From Methylotenera mobilis 13 (GTDB lineage Bacteria; Pseudomonadota; Gammaproteobacteria; Burkholderiales; Methylophilaceae): a stretch of 64,000 nucleotides of DNA. The DNA lies in the NCBI RefSeq assembly GCF_000384255.1, contig NZ_KB913035.1:248001-312000 (forward strand), read 5' to 3'. The position numbers and the translations under genes are program-made. Positions 56,418-64,000 of the stretch are shown piece after piece (the stretch's first letter is position 1; each line of letters begins with the position of its first letter). The notes below the pieces were generated by a model. The model did not search any database, was not told the DNA's origin, and saw nothing but the letters and a program-made list of their open reading frames with translations.

Positions 56418-56729
56418 ATGACTAGTCACTTCCAATATCACGTATTTTTCTGCTTAAATCAGCGCGAAGGCGGTGCAGCTTGCTGTATGGACAATGGCGC
56501 GGAACAGGCTTTTGATCACATGAAGTCACGTGTGAAAAAGCTCAACTTGAACGGTGTGGGTAAAGTGCGCATTAACCGTGCTGGTTGTTTAGATCGCTGT
56601 AACGAAGGCCCTGTCATGGTAGTTTATCCTCAAGCCGTTTGGTACACCTTTGTGGATAACGATGATATTGATGAAATTATAGAAAGCCACTTAGTCAATG
56701 GTAAAGTGGTTGAGCGACTCTTGGTTTAA
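56418..56729 (+). CDS. Thioredoxin-like 2Fe-2S ferredoxin
   Basis: 103 residues. The cluster cysteines lie in HVFFCLNQREGGAACC and AGCLDRCNEGP, the pattern of the thioredoxin-fold [2Fe-2S] ferredoxins (NuoE-like/shethna type). It is a small soluble electron carrier of unknown partner. Separate from neighbours by about 155 bp upstream, where no feature is seen. Confidence 0.88.
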   Translation: MTSHFQYHVFFCLNQREGGAACCMDNGAEQAFDHMKSRVKKLNLNGVGKVRINRAGCLDRCNEGPVMVVYPQAVWYTFVDNDDIDEIIESHLVNGKVVERLLV

Positions 56730-56767
56730 TCTGCAGATAGATAATAACTTATTAGATTAAAGTTAAT

Positions 56768-57196
56768 TTAACTTGGATTAAGCGCACACTCAATCAGTGT
56801 GTTCATATTCTCTGCCAACACCTGCTTCATTTTCGCATCAAGCGGTGATGTGTTGCTTTCACGCATAGCCTCACCCCAATGCGAGTTTGGAAAATGTTTG
56901 TCATGCTCAAAGCGCGGAATCACATGCCAATGGATATGCGGGGTTTTATTACCTAAGCTGGCTAAATTTATTTTGTCAGGGTTGAGTGCTTCCCTTAATG
57001 CAGTTTCCACCGCAAACACCACTTTCATCATGCGCGCGCGGTCTTGCGGTGCTAAATCAGTCATTTCTTTAATATGGTCTAGTAACTCTACACGACAATA
57101 AGCTGGGTAATCTTCATCGTTAAGCAACACCACACGGCAGAAATCATCTAGCCATAATATTTCATGGGGCGTGGGTTCGCATAATGGGCAACTCAT
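56768..57196 (-). CDS. HIT-family nucleotide hydrolase
   Basis: 142 residues. The histidine triad is HIHWHVIPR near residue 90, and CPLCEP at the N-terminus is common in this subgroup. Likely hydrolyses dinucleoside polyphosphates or AMP conjugates. It ends convergent to the ferredoxin gene and lies just downstream of nadA. Confidence 0.9.
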   Translation of the reverse strand: MSCPLCEPTPHEILWLDDFCRVVLLNDEDYPAYCRVELLDHIKEMTDLAPQDRARMMKVVFAVETALREALNPDKINLASLGNKTPHIHWHVIPRFEHDKHFPNSHWGEAMRESNTSPLDAKMKQVLAENMNTLIECALNPS

Positions 57197-57229
57197 TTAA
57201 TCCCTTTTAAAACTAATAAAAATAGACGA

Positions 57230-58342
57230 TTAAGAAGCAGTTAGCATTCGGTCTAACGTGAGTTTTGCTAGTTTTGCTTCATGCGCTGGTACCTTAATCT
57301 GGTTCACTACCTTACCTTCCACCAAATTCTCCAGTACCCATGCTAGGTGTTGCGGGTCAATACGCGCCATCGTAGAGCATTCACACACTACATGGCTCAT
57401 AAACTGTACAAGTTTACCTTCTGGTTTCATTTGTTCTGCTAGACGGTTCACTAAGTTTAACTCAGTACCCACCAGCCATTTTGTATTGGCAGGCGCATCA
57501 CTAATCGTTTTCAAAATATATTCAGTAGAGCCCACATAGTCAGAGTGTTGGCAAACTTCAAACGGTGCTTCTGGGTGCGAAATCACAAATCCATCAGGAT
57601 GTTCTTCTCGGAATTTAGTGATATTTTGGAGGCGGAACATCTGGTGCACAGCACAATGACCTTTCCACAACAAAATCTTCGCATTCTTGATTTGCTCTAC
57701 AGTTAAGCCACCTAGCGGTTGGTCAGGGTCCCACACCGGCATTTGTTCTAGTGGAATGCCCATTTTGTAACCGCTCCAGCGACCTAAGTTTTGGTCAGGG
57801 AAGAACAACACTTTTTCACGTTGTGCAAATCCCCATTCTAGAATTTTTGGTGCGTTGGTGCTCGTACATACAATGCCACCATGCTCACCGCAAAACGCTT
57901 TAAGGTCAGCAGCCGAGTTAATGTAAGTAATCGGCGTGATTTGCTCATCAAAATTAAGTACTTTATTCAGTTCGCGGTAACTACGTTCAACTTTAGCAAG
58001 GTTTGCCATGTCCGCCATTGAGCAACCTGCGGCAAGGTCAGGCAAAATCGCGATTTGCTCTGGGCGGCTTAAGATGTCGGCAACCTCGGCCATAAAGTGC
58101 ACCCCTAGAAATACAATGTACTCAGCATCTAGGTTTTCAGTGTAGCGAGAGAGTTTAAGTGAGTCACCAGTGAAATCAGCATGGCGATACACGCTTTCGT
58201 GTTGGTAGTGGTGCCCTAAAATAACAAGGCGTTTCCCTAATTTCTCTTTGGCGGCAATAATCCGGCGCTGACAGTCCGCATCGTCTGCGGCTTGAAATTT
58301 TTCAAATTTAATTGGGGCGGCTGGTATGGTTGCAATAGACAT
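57230..58342 (-). CDS. nadA: Quinolinate synthase
   Basis: 370 residues. This 4Fe-4S enzyme condenses iminoaspartate and DHAP into quinolinate for NAD. VILGHHYQHESVYRHADFTGDS-type start, GVHFMAEVA, VCTSTNAPK, HPEAPFEVC and the ECSTM cysteine are visible. I use ATG 58340-58342 (MSIATIPAAPIKF). A longer reading frame adds 54 residues, but most of those are translated from the inverted-repeat element at 58387-58529. Confidence 0.96.
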   Translation of the reverse strand: MSIATIPAAPIKFEKFQAADDADCQRRIIAAKEKLGKRLVILGHHYQHESVYRHADFTGDSLKLSRYTENLDAEYIVFLGVHFMAEVADILSRPEQIAILPDLAAGCSMADMANLAKVERSYRELNKVLNFDEQITPITYINSAADLKAFCGEHGGIVCTSTNAPKILEWGFAQREKVLFFPDQNLGRWSGYKMGIPLEQMPVWDPDQPLGGLTVEQIKNAKILLWKGHCAVHQMFRLQNITKFREEHPDGFVISHPEAPFEVCQHSDYVGSTEYILKTISDAPANTKWLVGTELNLVNRLAEQMKPEGKLVQFMSHVVCECSTMARIDPQHLAWVLENLVEGKVVNQIKVPAHEAKLAKLTLDRMLTAS

Positions 58343-58386
58343 AGTATTTTCTAAAAGTGCGCACGCTAAAGCGTATATTTTATAAC

Positions 58387-58529
58387 GGAAACATAGAATA
58401 AGTCGACGAGCGGGATGAAGCACAAGGCGCACGGAACGCAGCAGCCGAGATAGTACGATTTGTACATCGAGGTCGCGAGTCCCGCGCAACGACGTGATTC
58501 GCACACGTAGTCATTTATTCTATGTTTCC
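58387..58529. repeat. 143-bp MITE-like element with 15-bp inverted repeats (copy B)
   Basis: Perfect arms at 58387-58401 and 58515-58529, part of the motif GGAAACATAGAATAAGT. The core matches the minus strand of 739-944. The three bases that differ in the terminal motif (GCG in copy A, ATA here) are changed on both arms, so pairing is kept. The right arm overlaps the 3' end of nudB and supplies its stop codon. Confidence 0.8.
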
Positions 58530-58979
58530 TAAAGTTAATTGATGTCGTTCACCTAATCGTCTTAATGCATCTACATTTGTCCACGAAAACACCCGTTTTG
58601 CAGCCTCACGCCAATCGACCCATTCATATTGCAAATGTTCGTCAGGCGCCAGTGTAACGGGCAAGGGACTAGGTAGCACTAAGCCGAATAAGTGTTCGCG
58701 GTTCTCTGTGACGCCAGGCGCATAGCGATGGCGCCAATGAGGGTAAATTTCATACACATTTGAAACTTGCCAATCTTCCAAAGCGAATTGCTTAGCATCT
58801 ATGCCTGTTTCCTCAGACACTTCACGAACGGCTGCCTGATAGGGTGTTTCATCACCCTCAATGCTACCCGTGACTGATTGCCAAAATCCTGCCTTATCTG
58901 CACGTTCCATAATTAACACTTTTAAATCAGGTGTGTGGATCAGTACAAGCGCAGAAACTGGGGTTTTATACGTTTTCAA
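58515..58979 (-). CDS. nudB: Dihydroneopterin triphosphate diphosphatase (Nudix)
   Basis: 154 residues. The Nudix box is visible (GSIEGDETPYQAAVREVSEETG). VSALVLIHTP and the VEWVD-like YEWVDWREA agree with NudB, which removes pyrophosphate from dihydroneopterin triphosphate in folate synthesis. The last codons (GNIE, stop TAA) come from the inverted-repeat element, so its C-terminus may have been altered by insertion. Confidence 0.88.
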   Translation of the reverse strand: MKTYKTPVSALVLIHTPDLKVLIMERADKAGFWQSVTGSIEGDETPYQAAVREVSEETGIDAKQFALEDWQVSNVYEIYPHWRHRYAPGVTENREHLFGLVLPSPLPVTLAPDEHLQYEWVDWREAAKRVFSWTNVDALRRLGERHQLTLGNIE

Positions 58980-59005
58980 TGTGGATTGTTGGCCGTGTTA
59001 ATGGT

Positions 59006-60061
59006 TTATGACTGAACCGTATTGGTTTTAGCAGCGCTAGTGAGGTTTTTTGGCAGTTGAAATACAACGCTTTCAACCACACCTTGCAACTCCTGAACAT
59101 TACCCGCGCCAAAGTTCTGTAATTGCGCAATCACTTCTTTCACTAATACCTCTGGGGCAGAAGCACCGGCAGATACCCCTACTTTTTTCTTGTTAGCTAA
59201 CCATTCTGGTTTTAAGTAACTGGCGTTATCCACCATGTAGGCATCAATGCCTTGGTTTTTTGCAACTTCACGCAAGCGGTTAGAGTTTGAGCTATTAGGT
59301 GAACCTACGATAATCACCAAGTCACAATCTTGCGCCATGATTTTCACTGCATCCTGTCGATTTTGCGTGGCATAACAAATGTCATCGCTTTTCGGCGCGT
59401 TAATATGTGGAAATTTCTCTTTTAGTGCGTTGATGACTAAAGCTGCATCATCCATGGAGAGTGTGGTTTGTGTTACGTAAGCGAGCTTAGCAGGGTCTTT
59501 CACAGTTAATACAGCAACATCTTCAGGCGTTTCTACTAAGTACATTCCGGTGCTGTTTGTCGTATCGCTTGCTTGATGATCGTCGGTGCTAGTTTGCTCA
59601 ACTTGCCCCATTGTCCCCTCAACTTCAGGGTGGCCTTTGTGACCAATCATCACGATCTCCATCCCTGCCTTGCGCATTTTCTCAACTTCTATATGCACCT
59701 TCGTTACTAACGGACAGGTCGCGTCGTAGGCAGTCAGCCCGCGTGATTCAGCTTCTGCCCTTACCGCTTTTGACACGCCATGTGCGCTAAAAATGACGAT
59801 ACTGCCACTAGGAATTTCATCTAACTCTTCAACGAATACTGCACCTTTGGCACGTAGCTCATCGACGACAAATTTGTTATGCACTACTTCATGGCGCACG
59901 TAAATCGGCGCACCGAATTTATCTAAGGCTTGTTCCACGATAATAATAGCGCGGTCAACGCCCGCACAAAACCCGCGAGGGTTAGCAAGTACGATAGCGG
60001 CTTCGATTGAAGGCGCTTCGCCTGTAGGCTGGTGTTTCAGAGTGGTTTGTTCAGGGTTCAT
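59006..60061 (-). CDS. ispH: 4-hydroxy-3-methylbut-2-enyl diphosphate reductase
   Basis: 351 residues. Last step of the MEP isoprenoid pathway, 4Fe-4S enzyme. [14 protein letters not shown], the EVVHNKFVV segment, TCPLVTKVH and the [11 protein letters not shown] cysteine are present. A polar insertion of about 12 residues ([14 protein letters not shown]) follows [11 protein letters not shown] compared with the usual family length. Confidence 0.97.
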   Translation of the reverse strand: MNPEQTTLKHQPTGEAPSIEAAIVLANPRGFCAGVDRAIIIVEQALDKFGAPIYVRHEVVHNKFVVDELRAKGAVFVEELDEIPSGSIVIFSAHGVSKAVRAEAESRGLTAYDATCPLVTKVHIEVEKMRKAGMEIVMIGHKGHPEVEGTMGQVEQTSTDDHQASDTTNSTGMYLVETPEDVAVLTVKDPAKLAYVTQTTLSMDDAALVINALKEKFPHINAPKSDDICYATQNRQDAVKIMAQDCDLVIIVGSPNSSNSNRLREVAKNQGIDAYMVDNASYLKPEWLANKKKVGVSAGASAPEVLVKEVIAQLQNFGAGNVQELQGVVESVVFQLPKNLTSAAKTNTVQS

Positions 60062-60213
60062 ATTTCATCAACATTCAAATTGCATCAAGCGCTGAGCGCA
60101 TCAGGTATAATTGCTTCTTTTAAAATAATTAAATTAAAAATATTTTCAGTGAGTCGGCATCACCCAATATTGGGTTAGCTGGCATTAAGTTAGCTGGACT
60201 ATACATTTTTACT

Positions 60214-61068
60214 ATGAAAAATACTGCAACCCTACTGATTACTTGCCCAGATACTAAAGGCATTGTCGCAGCAATCGCTGATTTCTTACTTCAGCACAAT
60301 GCTAATATTTTACACGCAGACCAACATCAGGATGCGGAAAATAATCTATTTTTAATGCGCGTTGAATGGGATCTTACAGGATTCAATTTAAATGAAGCGA
60401 GCTTTAATCAGGCATTCTCTGAAGTTGCTAACAAATTTAGCATGCAGTGGCAGCTTAAATTATCTCAGCATAAAACGCGCGTCGCCATTATGGTATCCCA
60501 ATATGACCATTGTTTAGCTGATTTGTTGCATCGTCATAAAAGTGGGGAATTGGCCTGTGAAATACCTTTAGTGATTAGTAACCATCGTGATACTGAAGCG
60601 CTAGTTAAATTTTATGGCATTGATTTTCATCATATTGAAGTCAATAAAGACAATAAGTCTCAAGCTGAAGCTGCTCAATTTAAGCTCTTTGCGGATTACA
60701 ACATTGATTTAATCGTGTTGGCGCGCTATATGCAGATTTTATCGCCAGACTTTGTATCACGCTACCCGCAACGTATTATCAATATTCATCATTCTTTCTT
60801 GCCAGCCTTTATTGGTGCGCGACCTTATCACCGCGCATTTGAGCGTGGTGTTAAATTGATTGGTGCAACCAGCCACTATGTGACAGAAGTGTTAGATGAA
60901 GGTCCCATTATCGAGCAAGGCATAGACCGCATTTCGCATCGAGATCAAGTAGAAGACCTTATTCAAAAAGGGCGTGATCTGGAGCGCGTTGTCTTATCAA
61001 AAGCGGTACGCTGGCATATTGAAAACCGTATTCTGCTATACGCGAACAAGACGGTTATTTTTGATTAA
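60214..61068 (+). CDS. purU: Formyltetrahydrofolate deformylase
   Basis: 284 residues: N-terminal ACT domain (TLLITCPDTKGIVAAIADFL) and a C-terminal formyltransferase fold (LARYMQILSPDFVSRYP, NIHHSFLPAFIGARPYHRA, DEGPIIEQG). It releases formate from 10-formyl-THF, balancing one-carbon pools, which matters in a methylotroph. A bidirectional terminator follows. Confidence 0.95.
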   Translation: MKNTATLLITCPDTKGIVAAIADFLLQHNANILHADQHQDAENNLFLMRVEWDLTGFNLNEASFNQAFSEVANKFSMQWQLKLSQHKTRVAIMVSQYDHCLADLLHRHKSGELACEIPLVISNHRDTEALVKFYGIDFHHIEVNKDNKSQAEAAQFKLFADYNIDLIVLARYMQILSPDFVSRYPQRIINIHHSFLPAFIGARPYHRAFERGVKLIGATSHYVTEVLDEGPIIEQGIDRISHRDQVEDLIQKGRDLERVVLSKAVRWHIENRILLYANKTVIFD

Positions 61069-61113
61069 GAACATTCAATTAGTTAAGCCGGTAATTAATT
61101 AAGCTAGTCCAGT

Positions 61114-61144
61114 AAAAAAGCGCAGATTAATCTGCGCTTTTTTT
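61114..61144. terminator. Bidirectional terminator between purU and lysA
   Basis: GCGCAGATT/AATCTGCGC stem with A-run on the left and T-run on the right, between convergent purU and lysA. Confidence 0.93.
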
Positions 61145-61181
61145 ATCAATTGTTTGTTAGCAACAATGTTGATTTACCAAC

Positions 61182-62432
61182 CTAGTTGTTTGGCAATATA
61201 TTTTCACCAGCAAATAAATCAGCAATCTCTTCACGCTTTCTGACTAAGTGGCACTGATCGTTATCCACCATCACTTCTGCGGCGCGTGGTCTAGTGTTGT
61301 AGTTACTAGACATGCTCATGCCATAAGCACCTGCAGACATAATTGCCAACAAATCACCTTCTTGTAATGCAAGGGCTCTGTCATGACCCAAAAAGTCGCC
61401 ACTCTCGCATACTGGCCCTACTATTTCGTAAATTACTGAAGCTTCTGTTCGAGGCTTAACTGCTTTAATGTCGTGGTAAGCATCATAGAGTGCTGGGCGC
61501 ATTAAATCATTCATCGCAGCATCGACAATCGCGAAGTTCTTTGTTTCTGTTTGTTTTAAATACTCAACTTTAGTGAGTAAAACACCAGCATTGCCGACTA
61601 AAGCACGGCCAGGCTCAAATACCAGTTTCACATCGCGATCACCTAGTTTCTCGCGCATTGCTTTTGCATAAGCCGTAAACTCTGGTGGTGTTTCGTCGTT
61701 ATAGCAAATGCCAATACCTCCACCAAGGTCGATATGTTGGATATGAATATTGTTTTCTGCCAAAGCATCTACCAGTGCTAGAACGCGATCAAAGGCGTCT
61801 AAAAACGGGGATAACTCAGTAATTTGGGATCCGATATGACAATCCACACCATGAATCGCGATATTTGACATTCCTGCGGCTTGTAAATAAATGTCCAACG
61901 CATCTTCATAAGCTACGCCAAATTTATTATTTTTTAAGCCTGTAGAAATATAAGGGTGGGTTTTAGCATCTACGTTTGGGTTTACCCGTAATGATACAGG
62001 TGCAATTTTCCCCATGTAGGCCGCAACATCGTTCAAGCGTACTAACTCACTGGCAGACTCTACGTTAAAGCAAAAAATACCAGCTTCTAAGGCTGCGCGC
62101 ATTTCTTCCGCGGTTTTACCTACACCAGAGAATACGACCTTTTTAGGGTCCCCACCCGCAGCAATCACTCTGGCCAGTTCACCACCAGATACGATGTCAA
62201 AACCAGCGCCAAGTTTTGCAAATAAATTCAAAATCGCAAGGCTAGGGTTAGACTTTACAGCAAAGCATACTAAGTGGTTGGCGTCTTTAAAGCCAGTGCT
62301 AAAGCGTTCAAAGGCTTGGCTAAGTGCAGATTTAGAATATACGTAACAAGGTGAGCCAAAATTCTCTGCAACTTGTGTAAGTGCAACATTTTCGGCATGT
62401 AACACGTCATTTTTAAGCGTAAAAGTATTCAA
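61182..62432 (-). CDS. lysA: Diaminopimelate decarboxylase
   Basis: 416 residues, PLP enzyme making lysine from meso-DAP. PLP Lys in CFAVKSNPSLAIL, HIGSQITEL, DLGGGIGICY, the FEPGRALVGNAG motif and CESGDFLGHDR are present. lptM lies 39 bp upstream, the common proteobacterial pair. Confidence 0.97.
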   Translation of the reverse strand: MNTFTLKNDVLHAENVALTQVAENFGSPCYVYSKSALSQAFERFSTGFKDANHLVCFAVKSNPSLAILNLFAKLGAGFDIVSGGELARVIAAGGDPKKVVFSGVGKTAEEMRAALEAGIFCFNVESASELVRLNDVAAYMGKIAPVSLRVNPNVDAKTHPYISTGLKNNKFGVAYEDALDIYLQAAGMSNIAIHGVDCHIGSQITELSPFLDAFDRVLALVDALAENNIHIQHIDLGGGIGICYNDETPPEFTAYAKAMREKLGDRDVKLVFEPGRALVGNAGVLLTKVEYLKQTETKNFAIVDAAMNDLMRPALYDAYHDIKAVKPRTEASVIYEIVGPVCESGDFLGHDRALALQEGDLLAIMSAGAYGMSMSSNYNTRPRAAEVMVDNDQCHLVRKREEIADLFAGENILPNN

Positions 62433-62471
62433 AGTAATGTCTTAACAATAATAGGTTGAAAAGCAGCCGAT

Positions 62472-62600
62472 TTATTGACTGGATGAAGTCGGCTGTGGGT
62501 ATGCTTGTTCAGGAATGTATAGCGGACCTTTGGTGCCGCAGCCTGTTAGAATTAGCTGAGTAATCAAAAGTAACATAATTTTTTTTGTAAATGGCTTCAT
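62472..62600 (-). CDS. lptM: Small lipoprotein LptM (YifL)
   Basis: 42 residues, too short for routine calling. A lipoprotein signal ends in the lipobox LTGC, followed by the family signature GCGTKGPLYIP. LptM helps the LptD-LptE LPS export complex mature. The start is ATG 62598-62600. Its place directly upstream of lysA is typical. Confidence 0.92.
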   Translation of the reverse strand: MKPFTKKIMLLLITQLILTGCGTKGPLYIPEQAYPQPTSSSQ

Positions 62601-62816
62601 AAATATTTAGTGTGATTATTTTAGATAAAGTTGATTATCCACAGCATTTAATAATGCGACTTATTCTATCATTTTTTAGCTGTCTTAATGTTAAGCTAAT
62701 GTTGTAGAACGCTATTTAGTAACCGTTTATTCGGTGAAATTTACCGACTGTCGGTTGCTAATGGACATCGATTGATGTCAGTAGCATGATGCATTTTAAG
62801 TAAAAGGGGGATTGGA

Positions 62817-63242
62817 ATGGTGAACTCAAAAGTAATCCGGCTTAGTCGTATGGCAATATCAAAAGGCTTTACTTTGATAGAGTTGATGATAGTTGTAGCA
62901 ATTATTGGCATTCTTGCAAGTGTGGCTTTACCTGCTTATAACGATTATGTGGAAAAAGCAAAAGCAGCAGAGGGGCCTACTGCATTGGCAGATGCTAGAG
63001 TGAAAATGGAACAGTTTTTTCAGGATAATCGAACTTACGATGGCGGGCCATGTCCTGCAAATATCAAAAACTTTACTTTCACCTGCGACTCAGATGCTAC
63101 TACATATACGTTAACCGCAGATGGTGTTGGTGATATGAGCAACTTTCAATTTACTATTGATCAAGACAATAATAGGTCTTCTGTCTACGATGGTACTAGT
63201 GGTGCCGGCTGTTGGTTAACAGGTAAGAATGGCACATGTTAA
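62817..63242 (+). CDS. Type IV pilin, PilE-like
   Basis: 141 residues. The prepilin leader ends KG before [24 protein letters not shown], with Glu5 present. Two Cys pairs are possible ([22 protein letters not shown] at the end). AGGGGG ribosome site ahead of ATG. Overlaps the next gene by 7 bp; likely a minor pilin or PilE-type subunit of a type IV pilus. Confidence 0.9.
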   Translation: MVNSKVIRLSRMAISKGFTLIELMIVVAIIGILASVALPAYNDYVEKAKAAEGPTALADARVKMEQFFQDNRTYDGGPCPANIKNFTFTCDSDATTYTLTADGVGDMSNFQFTIDQDNNRSSVYDGTSGAGCWLTGKNGTC

Positions 63243-63823
63243 TTTTGTGCAAAAATCGGCAACAAATACGGCGGACTAGTTTTAGTCATGCTGGTTTTAG
63301 TTTAGTCGAATTAATGGTGGCTGTGGCTGTGATTGGTATTCTTGCTGTATTTGCGTTACCAAGTTATACAATTTGGATTGAGAATACTAGAATTCGAAAT
63401 GCGGCAGATTCAATTAACTCTGGCTTACAAAAGGCACGGGTTGAAGCATTAAAACGTAATGCAGATGTTAAGTTCGAGATAGGTGTAGGGTCTGATTGGA
63501 CAATCGGCTGCGTCAATGTGACTGCTGATTGCCCAGACACGATTGAAGAGAGGCGCGTTAAAGAAGGTTCTTCAGCCAGTATCTCTGTGACAGCAACGCC
63601 AGTTGGATCTACTATTTTGGTTTTTACCAGTTTAGGGCGTGTTCGGTCTGCATTAGAAGGGGCGCCAGAGGAGCCATTTACTCAGCTTGATATTGATAAC
63701 TCATCGATGAGTGGCTCGGAAAGTCGAGATCTGCGAATTTTGATTGATGCTGGTGGTGCTGGCAAAATGTGTGATCCTTATACAGGATTGTCTGACACTG
63801 ATCCTCGAAAATGTCCTGCCTGA
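63236..63823 (+). CDS. Type IV pilus minor pseudopilin, FimT/GspH family
   Basis: 195 residues. Prepilin leader HAG before [24 protein letters not shown], and the GspH pattern ([17 protein letters not shown]). FimT in some bacteria binds DNA in transformation, which would fit the comM gene upstream, but function here is not shown. It is translationally coupled to the pilin gene. Confidence 0.85.
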   Translation: MLILCKNRQQIRRTSFSHAGFSLVELMVAVAVIGILAVFALPSYTIWIENTRIRNAADSINSGLQKARVEALKRNADVKFEIGVGSDWTIGCVNVTADCPDTIEERRVKEGSSASISVTATPVGSTILVFTSLGRVRSALEGAPEEPFTQLDIDNSSMSGSESRDLRILIDAGGAGKMCDPYTGLSDTDPRKCPA

Positions 63824-63832
63824 GGTGTTTAA

Positions 63833-64000
63833 ATGATTAAACAAAATCAAATAATGAGAATTGGGCGTCCAATATTAAAAGCCTCAAATCTTAAAGCTAA
63901 AGCGCAGCAAGGGATGGCGTTACTTGAGTCTATGATTGCAATTGTCATTTTCTCAATGGGAATTTTGGCTTTAGCTGGCCTGCAAAGTGTGTTGGTTAAA
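63833..64000 (+). CDS. pilV: Type IV pilus minor pilin PilV, partial (cut by window end)
   Basis: First 56 residues only. A long leader ends QQG before MALLESMIAIVIFSMGILAL, with Glu in place, as in PilV. It follows the FimT gene by 9 bp and continues past 64000, probably into pilW/pilX genes. Confidence 0.8.
   Translation, partial: MIKQNQIMRIGRPILKASNLKAKAQQGMALLESMIAIVIFSMGILALAGLQSVLVK

Noticed and set aside
58343-58504. N-terminal extension of NadA
   Set aside because: Encoded largely by the repeat element; the normal NadA start is at 58342.
62640-62816. Sigma-54 promoter upstream of the pilin gene
   Set aside because: Searched because pilA genes often use one, but no GG-N10-GC arrangement with acceptable boxes was found.

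Overview
The window is chromosomal DNA of moderate GC. Gene content and protein style suggest a betaproteobacterium of the Methylophilaceae (Methylotenera/Methylophilus-like methylotrophs). The main pointers are a free-standing pqqA (precursor of PQQ, the methanol dehydrogenase cofactor), purU, and the betaproteobacterial linkages thiD-thiE-hemL, gltB-gltD-hemE, torF-glnK-amtB next to ubiK-comM, and lptM-lysA. This is an inference from gene content; no 16S rRNA gene is present.

Layout. 1-3.4 kb: 5' part of argS (minus strand), a 206-bp element bounded by inverted repeats, and priA. 3.6-11.7 kb (minus): a functional-amyloid (Fap-type) locus. It has a FapF-like outer-membrane pore, a sigma-54 activator, a strong sigma-54 promoter, and an operon of small secreted proteins, repeat proteins including a clear FapC, a periplasmic C39 peptidase (FapD) and a FapE-position protein. 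Four of the secreted proteins share a double-glycine-leader-like motif. 12-26.6 kb (plus): tRNA-Gly(CCC), thiD, thiE, hemL, gltB, gltD, hemE, thiS, thiG, apaG and mltA, with one dienelactone-hydrolase gene on the minus strand.

26.6-37.9 kb (minus): a monocistronic pqqA, then an eight-gene cluster that looks like a split lysophospholipid re-acylation and envelope-modification system. In transcription order it is an ArsR-type regulator, a PlsC-like acyltransferase, an Aas-like acyl-ACP synthetase, an unrecognised periplasmic protein with a His...Asn-Cys pattern, a Tat-type amidohydrolase, an LplT-like MFS carrier, an LtaS-like sulfatase-fold transferase, and a glycosidase-fold/lipopolysaccharide-kinase fusion. 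38.3-45.1 kb (plus): a tripartite RND efflux system whose pump resembles Bacteroidetes proteins, with two small unknown genes.

45.2-48.1 kb (minus): torF-glnK-amtB behind a perfect-consensus sigma-54 promoter, i.e. nitrogen control. 48.3-64 kb: housekeeping genes (ubiK, comM, metH, mpl, a TonB-like gene, a 2Fe-2S ferredoxin, a HIT hydrolase, nadA, nudB, ispH, purU, lysA, lptM), a second copy of the inverted-repeat element between nadA and nudB, and the start of a type IV pilus minor-pilin cluster (a PilE-like pilin, a FimT/GspH pseudopilin, and a PilV cut by the window end).

The two most interesting regions are the Fap locus with its shared leader-like motif, and the lipid/envelope cluster at 26.9-37.9 kb. 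No transposase, integrase, CRISPR array, rRNA operon or prophage was seen.
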